Shown here piece by piece: positions 34,075 to 42,121 of a DNA stretch of 64,000 nucleotides (positions within the stretch are counted from its first letter, which is position 1; every line of letters starts with the position of its first letter). The notes below the pieces were generated by a model that had not been told where the DNA came from, searched no databases, and saw only the letters and a program-made list of their open reading frames with translations. The stretch covers positions 496,001-560,000 of the forward strand of contig NZ_BAABLF010000005.1 of the NCBI RefSeq assembly GCF_039544205.1, given 5' to 3'. The DNA is from Ferrimonas gelatinilytica (lineage in GTDB: Bacteria > Pseudomonadota > Gammaproteobacteria > Enterobacterales > Shewanellaceae). The position numbers and the translations under genes were made by a program.

Positions 34075-34563
34075 TTACGCCCGATGAATCGCCTGCTGAC
34101 GGTCCCGGCGCTCTGCGTCCGGGTCTTCCACACTGGGGGTCTGCGCGATCTGAGCCTGGTAGGAAAGGGGCAAGCCCAGCTCTCTGGCGCCCTGCAGCAC
34201 ATGGGCCTGGTACCAGTCAAAGGGTTGTAAGCTGAAGTCATGTCGCGTCGCGACGTAGAGAAACGCTGTGGGCGCCCCCTCCCCCGGGAGTAGCAGGGAG
34301 CGGTGACAATATCCCTGCCCCACCCCTTCAATGCGATCCAGGGTCGCCTTGGCCAGATCATCGATCCAGTAGAGGGCACCCCAGAGCCGGTGGCGAGGGT
34401 CGCCGGTATAGAAGGCATCGCATTTCCCGCTGCCATCCTGGCCGACCTTGTGAAAACGCAACTGGTATCCGGCCAGAGCCAGGGCGCCAAGCCGCCGCGC
34501 GCCGGCCACCCGGGCAGCGAGCCGACGGCTGGACATGTTTGAGCCGTACGCGTAGTAATACAT
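34075..34563 (-). CDS. Gamma-glutamylcyclotransferase-like (AIG2/GGCT fold) protein
   Basis: 162 residues from the ATG at 34563, which has GGAGA five bases upstream. It starts MYYYAYGSNMSSRRLAARV, the YGSN substrate-binding motif of the GGCT fold. The segment LWGALYWIDDLAKATLDRIEGVG supplies the conserved acidic catalytic region (the E of DRIEGV). Members release 5-oxoproline from gamma-glutamyl compounds. Substrate unknown. Monocistronic. Confidence 0.85.
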   Translation of the reverse strand: MYYYAYGSNMSSRRLAARVAGARRLGALALAGYQLRFHKVGQDGSGKCDAFYTGDPRHRLWGALYWIDDLAKATLDRIEGVGQGYCHRSLLLPGEGAPTAFLYVATRHDFSLQPFDWYQAHVLQGARELGLPLSYQAQIAQTPSVEDPDAERRDRQQAIHRA

Positions 34564-34900
34564 CTCTTCTCCATCCACATGTTCCTGTCCAGCGTAACAA
34601 ACAGCCGCCAGGACAAACAAAGTTGTTGCCAACATGCAACCCGACCGATATAGTCTCTCCTCCTTCCTATCCCAACAGGGATCTGGCAGCGCCCTCCCGG
34701 CGCGGCCCATGCCAAACGGCATGGAGAATGAGCAAGCTGAATTAACGCAAGACGATGCGCCACAAGGGTGATGTGCGCGCCCATCTGACCAACCTCGATT
34801 CCTCTCTAGAGCGTTTTAAGACCCTTCGTCGTACGGTAACTCGGCTTATTTAACCCTATGCTCAATGCACTGCGTTTGAGCCTGATTAAGTGAGTTTTAT
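34564..34900. other. Intergenic region, nothing firm
   Basis: 337 bases between divergent genes. Longer ORF readings into it from the cyclotransferase-like gene lack a ribosome site and conserved residues. No hairpin, repeat or clear promoter pair stands out. Confidence 0.5.
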
Positions 34901-35068
34901 ATGACCGTAACCATTAACGGTGCCACCGTGACCATCGCGTACCCGGTGCACTCCATCTCGGTACACAAGAACCGGGTCGCCTTCGAAGATGCCCAGGGCG
35001 GCAAGCATGCGGAACTGAACAGCGCCCAGCAGCGCCGTGATTTCATCGACCTGCTAACCCATAACTGA
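34901..35068 (+). CDS. Small protein of unknown function (55 aa)
   Basis: It begins MTVTINGATVTIAYPVHSIS, continues with VHKNRVAFEDAQGGKHAELN and ends FIDLLTHN. The pattern suggests a compact beta-rich fold with a C-terminal helix. Codon usage is strong and typical of neighbours, so I believe it is a real gene although its ribosome site (GTGAG) is weak. It precedes the DUF2750 gene on the same strand by 127 bases, and an extended -10 lies between. No family recognised. Confidence 0.65.
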   Translation: MTVTINGATVTIAYPVHSISVHKNRVAFEDAQGGKHAELNSAQQRRDFIDLLTHN

Positions 35069-35157
35069 GTCCTGAAACGCCCGCCGCCCCGCCACGCTTT
35101 ATCATGGGAATCCTGCCCGGTAACCGGATCGGAATCGCGGCAGGGGGGCACGAGGCC

Positions 35158-35166
35158 TGATATACT
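35158..35166 (+). promoter_or_regulatory. Extended -10 promoter of the DUF2750 gene
   Basis: TGATATACT fits the TGnTATAAT extended -10 pattern, about 30 bases before the start codon. No good -35, as is common for this promoter type. Confidence 0.5.
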
Positions 35167-35195
35167 GCCGCCAATTTCATACCGAGGTACCCGCC

Positions 35196-35558
35196 ATGAG
35201 CGCCGACAACATTAAAAGTTTTTACAGCCAGAACAGCGAGCAACGCTACGACCTCGTGATTGCTCAAGCCAAGGCCCAGGGCAATCTATGGACGCTGGCT
35301 GACGACCAGGGATGCGTCATCGTTGAATCCGGCAAGGATGAGCAGTGTCTGGTGGTTTGGCATGACGAAGCGATCGCCCAGGACTGGGCTCAGAACGACT
35401 TCGACGGCTGCCGTCCCCTGGCGATCACCCTGGACGACTTCATCGCCAAGTGGGCCCCCGGTATGACCCAGGATGGCTTTGATGTGGCCGTTGCTCCCAG
35501 CCTCGCCGGCGAAGGGATCGTGGTCGCGCCCCAGGAACTGGCGGACGACCTGGCCTAA
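35196..35558 (+). CDS. DUF2750 family protein
   Basis: 120 residues. The pattern RYDLVIAQAKAQGNLWTL, then QCLVVWHDEAIAQDWAQNDF and ITLDDFIAKWAPGMTQDGFD, matches the DUF2750 family. It is a soluble cytoplasmic domain common in gammaproteobacteria with no known role. It has its own promoter and terminator. Confidence 0.85.
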   Translation: MSADNIKSFYSQNSEQRYDLVIAQAKAQGNLWTLADDQGCVIVESGKDEQCLVVWHDEAIAQDWAQNDFDGCRPLAITLDDFIAKWAPGMTQDGFDVAVAPSLAGEGIVVAPQELADDLA

Positions 35559-35582
35559 GCCCCGGCAACGCGCCTTTCAATA

Positions 35583-35617
35583 AAAAACGCCACAACCTCC
35601 GGGTTGTGGCGTTTTTT
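35583..35617 (+). terminator. Rho-independent terminator
   Basis: Stem AACGCCACAACC/GGTTGTGGCGTT followed by seven T; an A-run on the other side. Confidence 0.92.
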
Positions 35618-35743
35618 TGTCGCTAAGAAGCCGGCCCCTGCCCGATGAAGCAACGGGATAATGGTCACCGACTCTACATCCGCCGTATTTCATGTTATCC
35701 CTAATAGAGAGGCAGTAAGGACGCAGGCGCAGGATAGTACCCC

Positions 35744-36646
35744 ATGCAGAACACCTATATTCCCGAACTGATGCACTGGTACCAGAGTGGCCAACTAAGA
35801 ACCATTCAGGGCCACCAACTTTTCTATGGCTTACAGGGCGAGGGGCCTGTGCTTGTCCTGCTGCACGGGTTTCCCTCCTCCAGTTGGGATTGGCAATACC
35901 TGCTGCCGATGCTGACGCCTCACTACCGGGTGCTCTACCTGGATATGTTGGGCTTTGGGTTCAGCGACAAACCACGTATCGGCTACGGGATCCATGAGCA
36001 GGCGGACCGCGTCCTGGCCCTGATGCAGCATCTCAGCCTCAAACATGCCCACCTGCTGGCCCATGACTACGGCGATACGGTGGCACAGGAGCTCCTGGCG
36101 CGGCAGCGCCGGGGCAACAGCCCGGTCTACTGGCACTCCTGTGCCCTGCTTAATGGTGGCTTGTTTCCGGAAGCCCATCACCCCCTCAAGGTGCAGAAAC
36201 TTCTCGCCGGTCCACTGGGGCCGCTGATAGTCCCGCTGCTGAGCCGCAAGCGCTTTGAACGCAGCATGATGCAGATCTGGGGCAATACCCCCCCGTCCCA
36301 AAATACGTTGCTGGGGATGTGGCAACTGCTCAACTACCACAACGGCACCCGTGTGATGCCGAAACTGCTGAGCTACATGGAACAGCGTCGCCTCTCCCGT
36401 GCCCGCTGGGTCAATGCCTTGAGCACCTGCCCGGTACCCCTGATGCTGATCGATGGCACCAAAGATCCCATCTCCGGCGAGTCCCTGGTGACACGCTTTC
36501 GTCAGCTTTGCCCGAACGCAGAATTAGTCACGCTGGAGGGGGTAGGCCACTACCCACAGCTGGAAGCCCCTGAGCAGGTGTTCGAGGCATACCAAGAGTT
36601 TCGTGCCCGACTGGAACAGAACGAAACGGTCAGCCATTGGGCCTGA
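35744..36646 (+). CDS. Alpha/beta hydrolase with Asp nucleophile (epoxide hydrolase/dehalogenase-like)
   Basis: 300 residues. HGFPSSSWDW provides the oxyanion region, AHDYGDTVAQ the nucleophile elbow with Asp in place of Ser, LIDGTKDPISG the acidic residue and GVGHYPQLEAP the catalytic His. An Asp nucleophile is typical of epoxide hydrolases, haloalkane dehalogenases and fluoroacetate dehalogenases, not esterases. The halide-binding Trp pair is not clearly seen, so an epoxide-hydrolase-like role is slightly preferred. Monocistronic; physiological substrate unknown. Confidence 0.85.
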   Translation: MQNTYIPELMHWYQSGQLRTIQGHQLFYGLQGEGPVLVLLHGFPSSSWDWQYLLPMLTPHYRVLYLDMLGFGFSDKPRIGYGIHEQADRVLALMQHLSLKHAHLLAHDYGDTVAQELLARQRRGNSPVYWHSCALLNGGLFPEAHHPLKVQKLLAGPLGPLIVPLLSRKRFERSMMQIWGNTPPSQNTLLGMWQLLNYHNGTRVMPKLLSYMEQRRLSRARWVNALSTCPVPLMLIDGTKDPISGESLVTRFRQLCPNAELVTLEGVGHYPQLEAPEQVFEAYQEFRARLEQNETVSHWA

Positions 36647-36652
36647 CCAGAC

Positions 36653-36868
36653 TCAGGACTGAGCCCGCTCCGCGCCACGGTCGGCACGCAGGACCAAAAT
36701 CACGATGTAAACGAATCCAAGGGGGGGAAGAAAACTCAGTAGCAGCGCGGTGAGGATAATGCGCCAGGAGTGTTCACTGCACTCGTTAGCGAGGTAGGCA
36801 CTGAAGCCCACCACCATTACCGTAGAAATCAGCAAAAAATGAACCCAAAACTCCGTCAATAATGCCAT
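36653..36868 (-). CDS. Small two-helix membrane protein (71 aa)
   Basis: Two hydrophobic helices (about 7-27 and 36-60) separated by NECSEHSW, with a charged C-terminus. AGGAGG precedes the ATG, so translation is likely. It lies convergent to the hydrolase gene and downstream of mgtE on the same strand, 126 bases away. No function known. Confidence 0.75.
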   Translation of the reverse strand: MALLTEFWVHFLLISTVMVVGFSAYLANECSEHSWRIILTALLLSFLPPLGFVYIVILVLRADRGAERAQS

Positions 36869-36994
36869 GCGATCCTCCTTTTCTATCGCTCATGTATGCA
36901 CTATATCAGTCAAACTGGCCCCTGTGGGGCCTGATTCGGTGGCCGAAGGTTATCCTTCCATTACTTGATTTATTCATATAAGACAGATAAATAG

Positions 36995-38227
36995 CTACAG
37001 TACCATCACAGTCGCCAGCATCAGCATCAGTCCCATGCCAAGGATGTCCGTAAAGGTTGAGAGGAAGATGCTGCTGGCCATGGCGGGATCGGCGCCAAAA
37101 CGTTTCAACGTCAACGGCACCAGAACACCGAACAGGCCGCTGCCCACACAGGCACCCACCATGGCGATAAGCACCACCAACCCAAGCATGAGCGGACTGG
37201 CGGCACCGGTCATCCAGGCATAGAGGCTCATGGCAACGGCCGCCACCACACCGACGAAAAGACCATTTAACGCCCCCAGAGCGATCTCCTTGGCCAACAG
37301 GCGACGAATGGGAAAATTCGCCAGTTCCCCCAGCGTCATCCCCCTTAGGGTGATCGCCAGAGCCTGGCTGCCGGTGTTACCACTTTGACCGGCCAACACC
37401 GGCAGAAACACCGCCAGGGCGACGATCTGGGCAATGGTATCCTCAAACAACCCCACCACGAACGCCGCCGCGAAGGCCGTAAGCAGGTTGACCTGCAGCC
37501 AGGGGTGGCGTTTGACAAAGGCTTCCCGCACCGGCGTTACCAGCCGCTCCTCCTTGCTGATCCCCACCATGCTGCCACTTTGGGCCATGGTTTCCCGGGC
37601 CACCTGCTCAAACAGCTGCCAGCCAAACACCAGCCCCACCAGCTTTCCATCACCGTCGGTCACCGGGTAGAGGCGGTAATGACGCTTCAACGCGGACAAT
37701 ATTGCCGAAAAGATGGGGGTCTCCGGGGAGAGCGCAAAGGGCTCCGGGGTCATGATCTCCTCCATGGTCTGACCCGGGCTCGCCAGCAGCAGCTCCCGCA
37801 TCACCACCACCCCCAGCAGACGCTGCCCCTTATCGACAATATAGAGGTAGGTGATCCCGGTCACCGGCAGGGTATGCACCAGGTAGTCCAGTGCCCCAGC
37901 CACCGTGGTTTCCGGCCCCACCACCCCCACCGGCGGCGACAGCAGATCCGCCACCGTGGTTGGCGAGGCTAAGGTGATCGCTTCGGTGGCCAGTTCACTC
38001 TCATCGGTCATCGAGCGCTCCCCGGTCAGCATGGATGCCACCAGCAACGCCTGCTCATGGGGCAACTCGGAGAGTTTTTCGTGTATGTAGATGGGGGCCT
38101 TGCCCCGCAGGAGCCGCGCGGCCACCGCCGGTGTCAGCGATTGCCAGGTATCGCCTTCCGGGCTCACCCCCGGCCCGGTATCGTCCCCAATTACGCCGTC
38201 CTGGCGCGGGTCTGAGCCTGTCGTCAT
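36995..38227 (-). CDS. mgtE: MgtE-family magnesium transporter
   Basis: 410 residues. A CBS pair (about 92-215) has TMEEIMTPEPFALSPETPIF and LYPVTDGDGKLVGLV. Five C-terminal membrane helices (about 245-410) contain the MgtE pore signature PVLAGQSGNTGSQALAI and SSIFLSTFTDILG. The N-terminal MgtE_N domain is reduced to about 40 recognisable residues (TPAVAARLLRGKAPIYIHEK onward), so the protein is about 40 residues shorter than usual. It imports Mg2+; the CBS domain gates it by cytoplasmic Mg2+. No M-box riboswitch in the short upstream gap. Confidence 0.92.
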   Translation of the reverse strand: MTTGSDPRQDGVIGDDTGPGVSPEGDTWQSLTPAVAARLLRGKAPIYIHEKLSELPHEQALLVASMLTGERSMTDESELATEAITLASPTTVADLLSPPVGVVGPETTVAGALDYLVHTLPVTGITYLYIVDKGQRLLGVVVMRELLLASPGQTMEEIMTPEPFALSPETPIFSAILSALKRHYRLYPVTDGDGKLVGLVFGWQLFEQVARETMAQSGSMVGISKEERLVTPVREAFVKRHPWLQVNLLTAFAAAFVVGLFEDTIAQIVALAVFLPVLAGQSGNTGSQALAITLRGMTLGELANFPIRRLLAKEIALGALNGLFVGVVAAVAMSLYAWMTGAASPLMLGLVVLIAMVGACVGSGLFGVLVPLTLKRFGADPAMASSIFLSTFTDILGMGLMLMLATVMVL

Positions 38228-38333
38228 GATCGCGTTCCCATGGTCAAAGGGTTAGCCTTAAACGTAGCGTTAATCGCCGCAACTCAGGTACCTTGGTAAG
38301 AAGTTCCCTCTTTCAAGTCACCAAGGACTCCCC

Positions 38334-38954
38334 ATGCTGCTCTACGAGATGGCCATCACCCCGAGTGCCAAACGCGTCAATCTCTTCCTGGCGGAGAAGG
38401 GCCTGGAGATCCCGCGAAAAGAGATAAACGTGCGCGCCGGCGAGAACCTCAAGTCGCCCTTTTGCGACCTGGGGATCACCGGCAAGATCCCACTGCTGCA
38501 GCTGGATGACGGTACGGTGATCGAGGAGTCAGTGGCGATCTGCCGCTACCTAGACCAACTCTACCCGGATGATCTGGCACTGTTCGGCCGCGGGCCGCTG
38601 GAGCAGGCCCAGGTGGAGATGTGGCAGCGCATCGTCGAACAGCGTGGCCTGGAGATGGCCGCTCAGGCTTTTCGTCATCTCAGCGGTGTCTACCGGGACA
38701 GAGAGAACTGCGTGGCCGACTGGGGAACCGAAGCCAAGTTGAGGCTGGAGCAATTTTTGCCCAAGCTGGATTGGCGGTTGAGCCAAACTCTCCACGTCGC
38801 CGGTGAGCACTTCAGCATCGCCGACATCACCGCCCTGGCGCTTTGGAGCATGCTGGCACGGCTGGATCTGAACGATACCCCCTATCCGCACCTGTCCGCC
38901 TGGGCAGCCCGCCTGCAACAGCGGCCAGCGGTGCGGGCGATCATGTCGTCCTGA
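38334..38954 (+). CDS. Glutathione S-transferase family protein
   Basis: 206 residues. The N-terminal thioredoxin fold has ITPSAKRVNLFLAEKGLEIP, the cis-Pro in GKIPLLQLDDG and the glutathione-binding ESVAICRYLDQLYP. A helical C-terminal domain has FSIADITALALWSM. Such proteins conjugate or reduce electrophiles with glutathione. CAAGGA precedes the ATG. Substrate unknown. Confidence 0.9.
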   Translation: MLLYEMAITPSAKRVNLFLAEKGLEIPRKEINVRAGENLKSPFCDLGITGKIPLLQLDDGTVIEESVAICRYLDQLYPDDLALFGRGPLEQAQVEMWQRIVEQRGLEMAAQAFRHLSGVYRDRENCVADWGTEAKLRLEQFLPKLDWRLSQTLHVAGEHFSIADITALALWSMLARLDLNDTPYPHLSAWAARLQQRPAVRAIMSS

Positions 38955-39027
38955 CAGCAGCAGCGGGATCCGCTATACTCCGCCGCCCAAAATTCCAGGC
39001 AGCAGTGTAAGCAGGCAGCAGTTCACC

Positions 39028-39555
39028 ATGACGGTTCAAATTGGTCTCACTAACCCCAAAAGCCCCAGCAACATCGGTGCCGTAATGCGCGCCGCCGGCT
39101 GCTACCAGGCGGACGCGGTGTTCTACAGCGGTGAACGCGCTGTCCGCGCCATGAAATACCATACCGACACACAGAACGTGGCAGCGTCTATCCCCCTACG
39201 CCATGAGGCGGACCTGCTGTCGGCCATTCCGGCAGACGCCAAACTGGTGTGCGTCGAGCTGGTGGAGGGCGCAACCCCCTTGCCTCATTTTGACCACCCG
39301 GAGCACGCCTTCTACCTGTTCGGGCCGGAAGATGGCAGCCTCAGCCAGGCGGTGATCGATCGCGCCGACGCCGTGGTCTACATCCCCACCGTCGGCTGCA
39401 TGAACCTGGCGGCCACGGTGAACGTTTTGCTCTACGACCGCCTCGCCAAGGGGCACGGCCAGGTTCAGGCCGGTGATGCGCTGATCCGGCAAAGCCGGGA
39501 TACCAATAATCGGGCTCGCGTTCCCGCCAGTGCCGATCCCGCCCAGATAGGGTAA
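39028..39555 (+). CDS. SPOUT-family RNA methyltransferase (TrmH/SpoU type)
   Basis: 175 residues, the small single-domain SpoU form. The three knot motifs are present: SPSNIGAVMRAAG (motif 1), FYLFGPEDGSLSQ (motif 2) and IPTVGCMNLAATVNVLLYD (motif 3). These enzymes 2'-O-methylate rRNA or tRNA. Motif 1 begins NPKSPSNIG, as in the TrmH-like group of Vibrio and Shewanella. Exact target not known. Probably its own transcript. Confidence 0.88.
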   Translation: MTVQIGLTNPKSPSNIGAVMRAAGCYQADAVFYSGERAVRAMKYHTDTQNVAASIPLRHEADLLSAIPADAKLVCVELVEGATPLPHFDHPEHAFYLFGPEDGSLSQAVIDRADAVVYIPTVGCMNLAATVNVLLYDRLAKGHGQVQAGDALIRQSRDTNNRARVPASADPAQIG

Positions 39556-39932
39556 TCAGTGCGATCCCCTGTCATAGCGGACATCACCGCAGTTTGGGAG
39601 GCATCACCGCAGCTGAGGGGCAGAGGATGCGCTTCGTCCGACGCCTTGCAAAGGGGCATGTTCATCTCGACCCCAACTACCGCTCGGATTATTGTGTGTA
39701 CACACCGAGTCGCCGAATCACCGGATATCAACGCCACGAGCGTTCGCTGATAGTCAATCCGCTGACGGTATCAGCGCGATTTTTGCATCGTCGATGTCGC
39801 CCATGACAAACAGAAACGCCGTCGCGTGAGCGACGGCGTTTCGTATCAGTAAGAAGGTAAATCATTCGAGAAGCCCTGTTACCAGGCTGCGACTGGCGGA
39901 CCTCCCGAGATCGGCAGCCCCTCTCTTTGTGG
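39556..39932. other. Intergenic region with a terminator, no gene
   Basis: 377 bases at the left border of the CoA-metabolism cluster. Short ORFs here (for example 39594-39806) lack ribosome sites and resemble nothing. The sequence is uneven in composition and could hold decayed coding sequence. Confidence 0.5.
39812..39841. terminator. Strong hairpin terminating the CoA-metabolism cluster
   Basis: GAAACGCCGTCGC/GCGACGGCGTTTC, 13-bp stem with a GTGA loop. It sits 91 bases after the crotonase stop on the minus strand. The T-run is short. Confidence 0.6.
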
Positions 39933-40688
39933 CTATTTTGCCTTCCAGTTTGGTGCCCGCTTCTCGGCAAACGCCAGGGCCCCCTCTTTGGAATCCTCTG
40001 TCTTCATCAGCCACTCGAACGCTTCATGCTCAAGGTTGACGGCCTCGGGCAGGGGCTTATCCAGACCCTGCAGAACCACAGACTTCATCTTTTGTACCGC
40101 CAGCGGCGCGCTCTTAATGATTTCACCAGCAATCTTTTCGCAGGTTGCCATCAGTTGATCGGCCGGCACCATGTGGTTAATCAGGCCCAGGCGATACGCT
40201 TCCGCGGCGTCAATACGATTCCCGGTGTAGAGCAGTTCAAGCGCGTTCCCCAAGGGGATAACCCGGGGCAGACGCTGCGTTCCATGACCGCCGGGGATCC
40301 AGCCAAGCCGGATTTCGCCGAAGCCGAAGTGGGCATCCTCAGATGCCACCCGAATATCGGCCCCCAGTGCCTGCTCAAGCCCGCCACCATTACAGTGGCC
40401 ATGGATGGCGGCGATCACCGGCTTGCTCAGGGTCAGCAAACGGGGATAGAGACGATCTTCGAAGCCATCTGCCTCAGGGGACTTCACCCATTTGACGTCC
40501 GTCCCCACACAAAAAGCCCGCCCTTCACCGCTGAGGATTCCGACCCGTAAGGAGGGATCGCTATCCAGCTCGTCCCAGGCATCCGCGATGGCGTTATACG
40601 TATCACCATCGCAGGCATTCAACACATCCGGGCGATTGATCTTGACATGGACAATGCCATTGGACTTTTCGACGATAACCTTTTGCAT
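39933..40688 (-). CDS. Enoyl-CoA hydratase/isomerase (crotonase) family protein
   Basis: 251 residues. Oxyanion-hole residues lie in GRAFCVGTDVKWV and HGHCNGGGLEQALGADIRVA. Both catalytic glutamates of classical hydratases are present and 20 residues apart (GGGLE and FGEIRLG). It should therefore act as a true hydratase, not only an isomerase. Last gene of the minus-strand CoA cluster, 24 bases after the serine hydrolase. The actual acyl-CoA is unknown; CaiD-like carnitine metabolism is one comparison. Confidence 0.88.
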   Translation of the reverse strand: MQKVIVEKSNGIVHVKINRPDVLNACDGDTYNAIADAWDELDSDPSLRVGILSGEGRAFCVGTDVKWVKSPEADGFEDRLYPRLLTLSKPVIAAIHGHCNGGGLEQALGADIRVASEDAHFGFGEIRLGWIPGGHGTQRLPRVIPLGNALELLYTGNRIDAAEAYRLGLINHMVPADQLMATCEKIAGEIIKSAPLAVQKMKSVVLQGLDKPLPEAVNLEHEAFEWLMKTEDSKEGALAFAEKRAPNWKAK

Positions 40689-40712
40689 AATATTTCCTTT
40701 AACACGTAGTAA

Positions 40713-42059
40713 TTAATCGGTGTTCTGTAACCTTTGTTCAGGCTCAAACAAGCCAGAGGTCGCAATAGGGCGAACGAATCGATGGGCCGAGAGGTCTTCG
40801 TTGTTGACGTTAAAATAAACGATCACCAGATCCCGCGCGGGTGACACGTAAAGCCCCTGCCCCATCAGGCCAAACTTCATCATGTCCCCATCCGGCCAGA
40901 TGAGATCCCACTGCCGGCTGTTGGCGATGAAATCCTCCGTACCAACGCGATCCGCGAACACGGGGCCATCAAACCCGGCCATCATAAATTCGTGGCTTCG
41001 CACCTCTTCACGAATGCGCTTGAGGATCGCGTCCGAGACCACCTTCTCGACTGCCGTCTTATCCCAACTCGGTGTATAGAGCATGCCGAAGCGGGCAAAA
41101 TCCCTGAGATTGCTCGATACCAGTCCGTGTGCCGCCGCGATACCGTCCGGCGTCAGGTGGATCTGCAACACGCCCTCGGCACCCACTTTCGACCAGACCC
41201 GGCGGTCGAAGATCTGGGCCCAGCGTTCACCCTCAACCGCCTCGGCCAGGATCACCAGCATCTGCGTCAGGCCGGAGGCATAATGGAAAGCCAAACCGGG
41301 CTCGGTTTTCTTCGGCGTGCTCCTGAGCACATCCCTGAGCGACTCCACTCCCCGCGTCTCGTTCTCGAAGCCAAACTCAGACTCGTAAACCCGGCGTGCA
41401 ATGTTATCGGGTTCGAAGCGTGACTCCGTGGTGTCCTCCAGATCCATGCCGCTGGCCATATCCATGACATCCCGAGTGGTGACGCCATCCCAGTCCGTGC
41501 CCTTGAAATCGGTCAGGTACTTGGTGATGGGCGCGTTCTCGTCGATTTTTCCTTCGCTGATCAGTTGATCGATCACCAGGCTGGCCATCGGCTTGGCACA
41601 GGACATCCAGAGATGATGATCTTCGGGCCGCAGCCGTGGATACTTTTCGTAGACGATCTCGCCCTTGTGAACCACGAGAAACGCTTGGGCAAAATCCGCC
41701 TGCTGGAGGAACTGGTCCAGGGTCAAAGACCCCTTCAGCTTACTGACCTCCATCATCGGCGCCTTTACGGCGCCGATCTCCGGCATCGGATTGTGCGCCA
41801 ACGGCATGACGCCCGGCCGCGAGGGGAGGATAGCGGTGGGCAAAAATTCAGATACCCGGACATTGAAATAGGCGGACACATCCCCGCCGGTGAACAGTTC
41901 GTTGTAACTGGCGTCACGGGTCTTTTTCTCTAGCGCCATCGGAAACCCGTCGACGAACTCGATCAGGGGGGTCGGTTGCTCCGCGGAAACCGACGGCGTG
42001 CAGAATAAACTGCCCGCCAACAGGCAGAAACAGGCGCGCTTAGCTTGGTAGCTTCTCAT
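40713..42059 (-). CDS. Exported serine hydrolase (class C beta-lactamase/esterase family)
   Basis: 448 residues with a signal peptide (to about residue 26, SVSA). The SxxK motif is SCAK in HHLWMSCAKPMASLVIDQL, and the second-motif tyrosine is in FHYASGLTQM. The family covers esterases, amide hydrolases and D-peptidases. WDGVTTRDVMDMASGMD is typical of the EstB/6-aminohexanoate-dimer hydrolase branch. In this cluster a periplasmic hydrolase would liberate the acid that the ligase activates. The symbol is left blank because the substrate is unknown. Confidence 0.85.
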   Translation of the reverse strand: MRSYQAKRACFCLLAGSLFCTPSVSAEQPTPLIEFVDGFPMALEKKTRDASYNELFTGGDVSAYFNVRVSEFLPTAILPSRPGVMPLAHNPMPEIGAVKAPMMEVSKLKGSLTLDQFLQQADFAQAFLVVHKGEIVYEKYPRLRPEDHHLWMSCAKPMASLVIDQLISEGKIDENAPITKYLTDFKGTDWDGVTTRDVMDMASGMDLEDTTESRFEPDNIARRVYESEFGFENETRGVESLRDVLRSTPKKTEPGLAFHYASGLTQMLVILAEAVEGERWAQIFDRRVWSKVGAEGVLQIHLTPDGIAAAHGLVSSNLRDFARFGMLYTPSWDKTAVEKVVSDAILKRIREEVRSHEFMMAGFDGPVFADRVGTEDFIANSRQWDLIWPDGDMMKFGLMGQGLYVSPARDLVIVYFNVNNEDLSAHRFVRPIATSGLFEPEQRLQNTD

Positions 42060-42121
42060 GGGTTTTTAACCTCTTCCTCTCGCTTAAGGGCGCGTTAAAC
42101 GCCTGGGCTTCTATTGGTATT

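Noticed and set aside
39594..39806. Possible 70-codon gene after the SPOUT methyltransferase
   Set aside because: No ribosome site, no recognisable protein, and it runs to the terminator hairpin; treated as non-coding or decayed.
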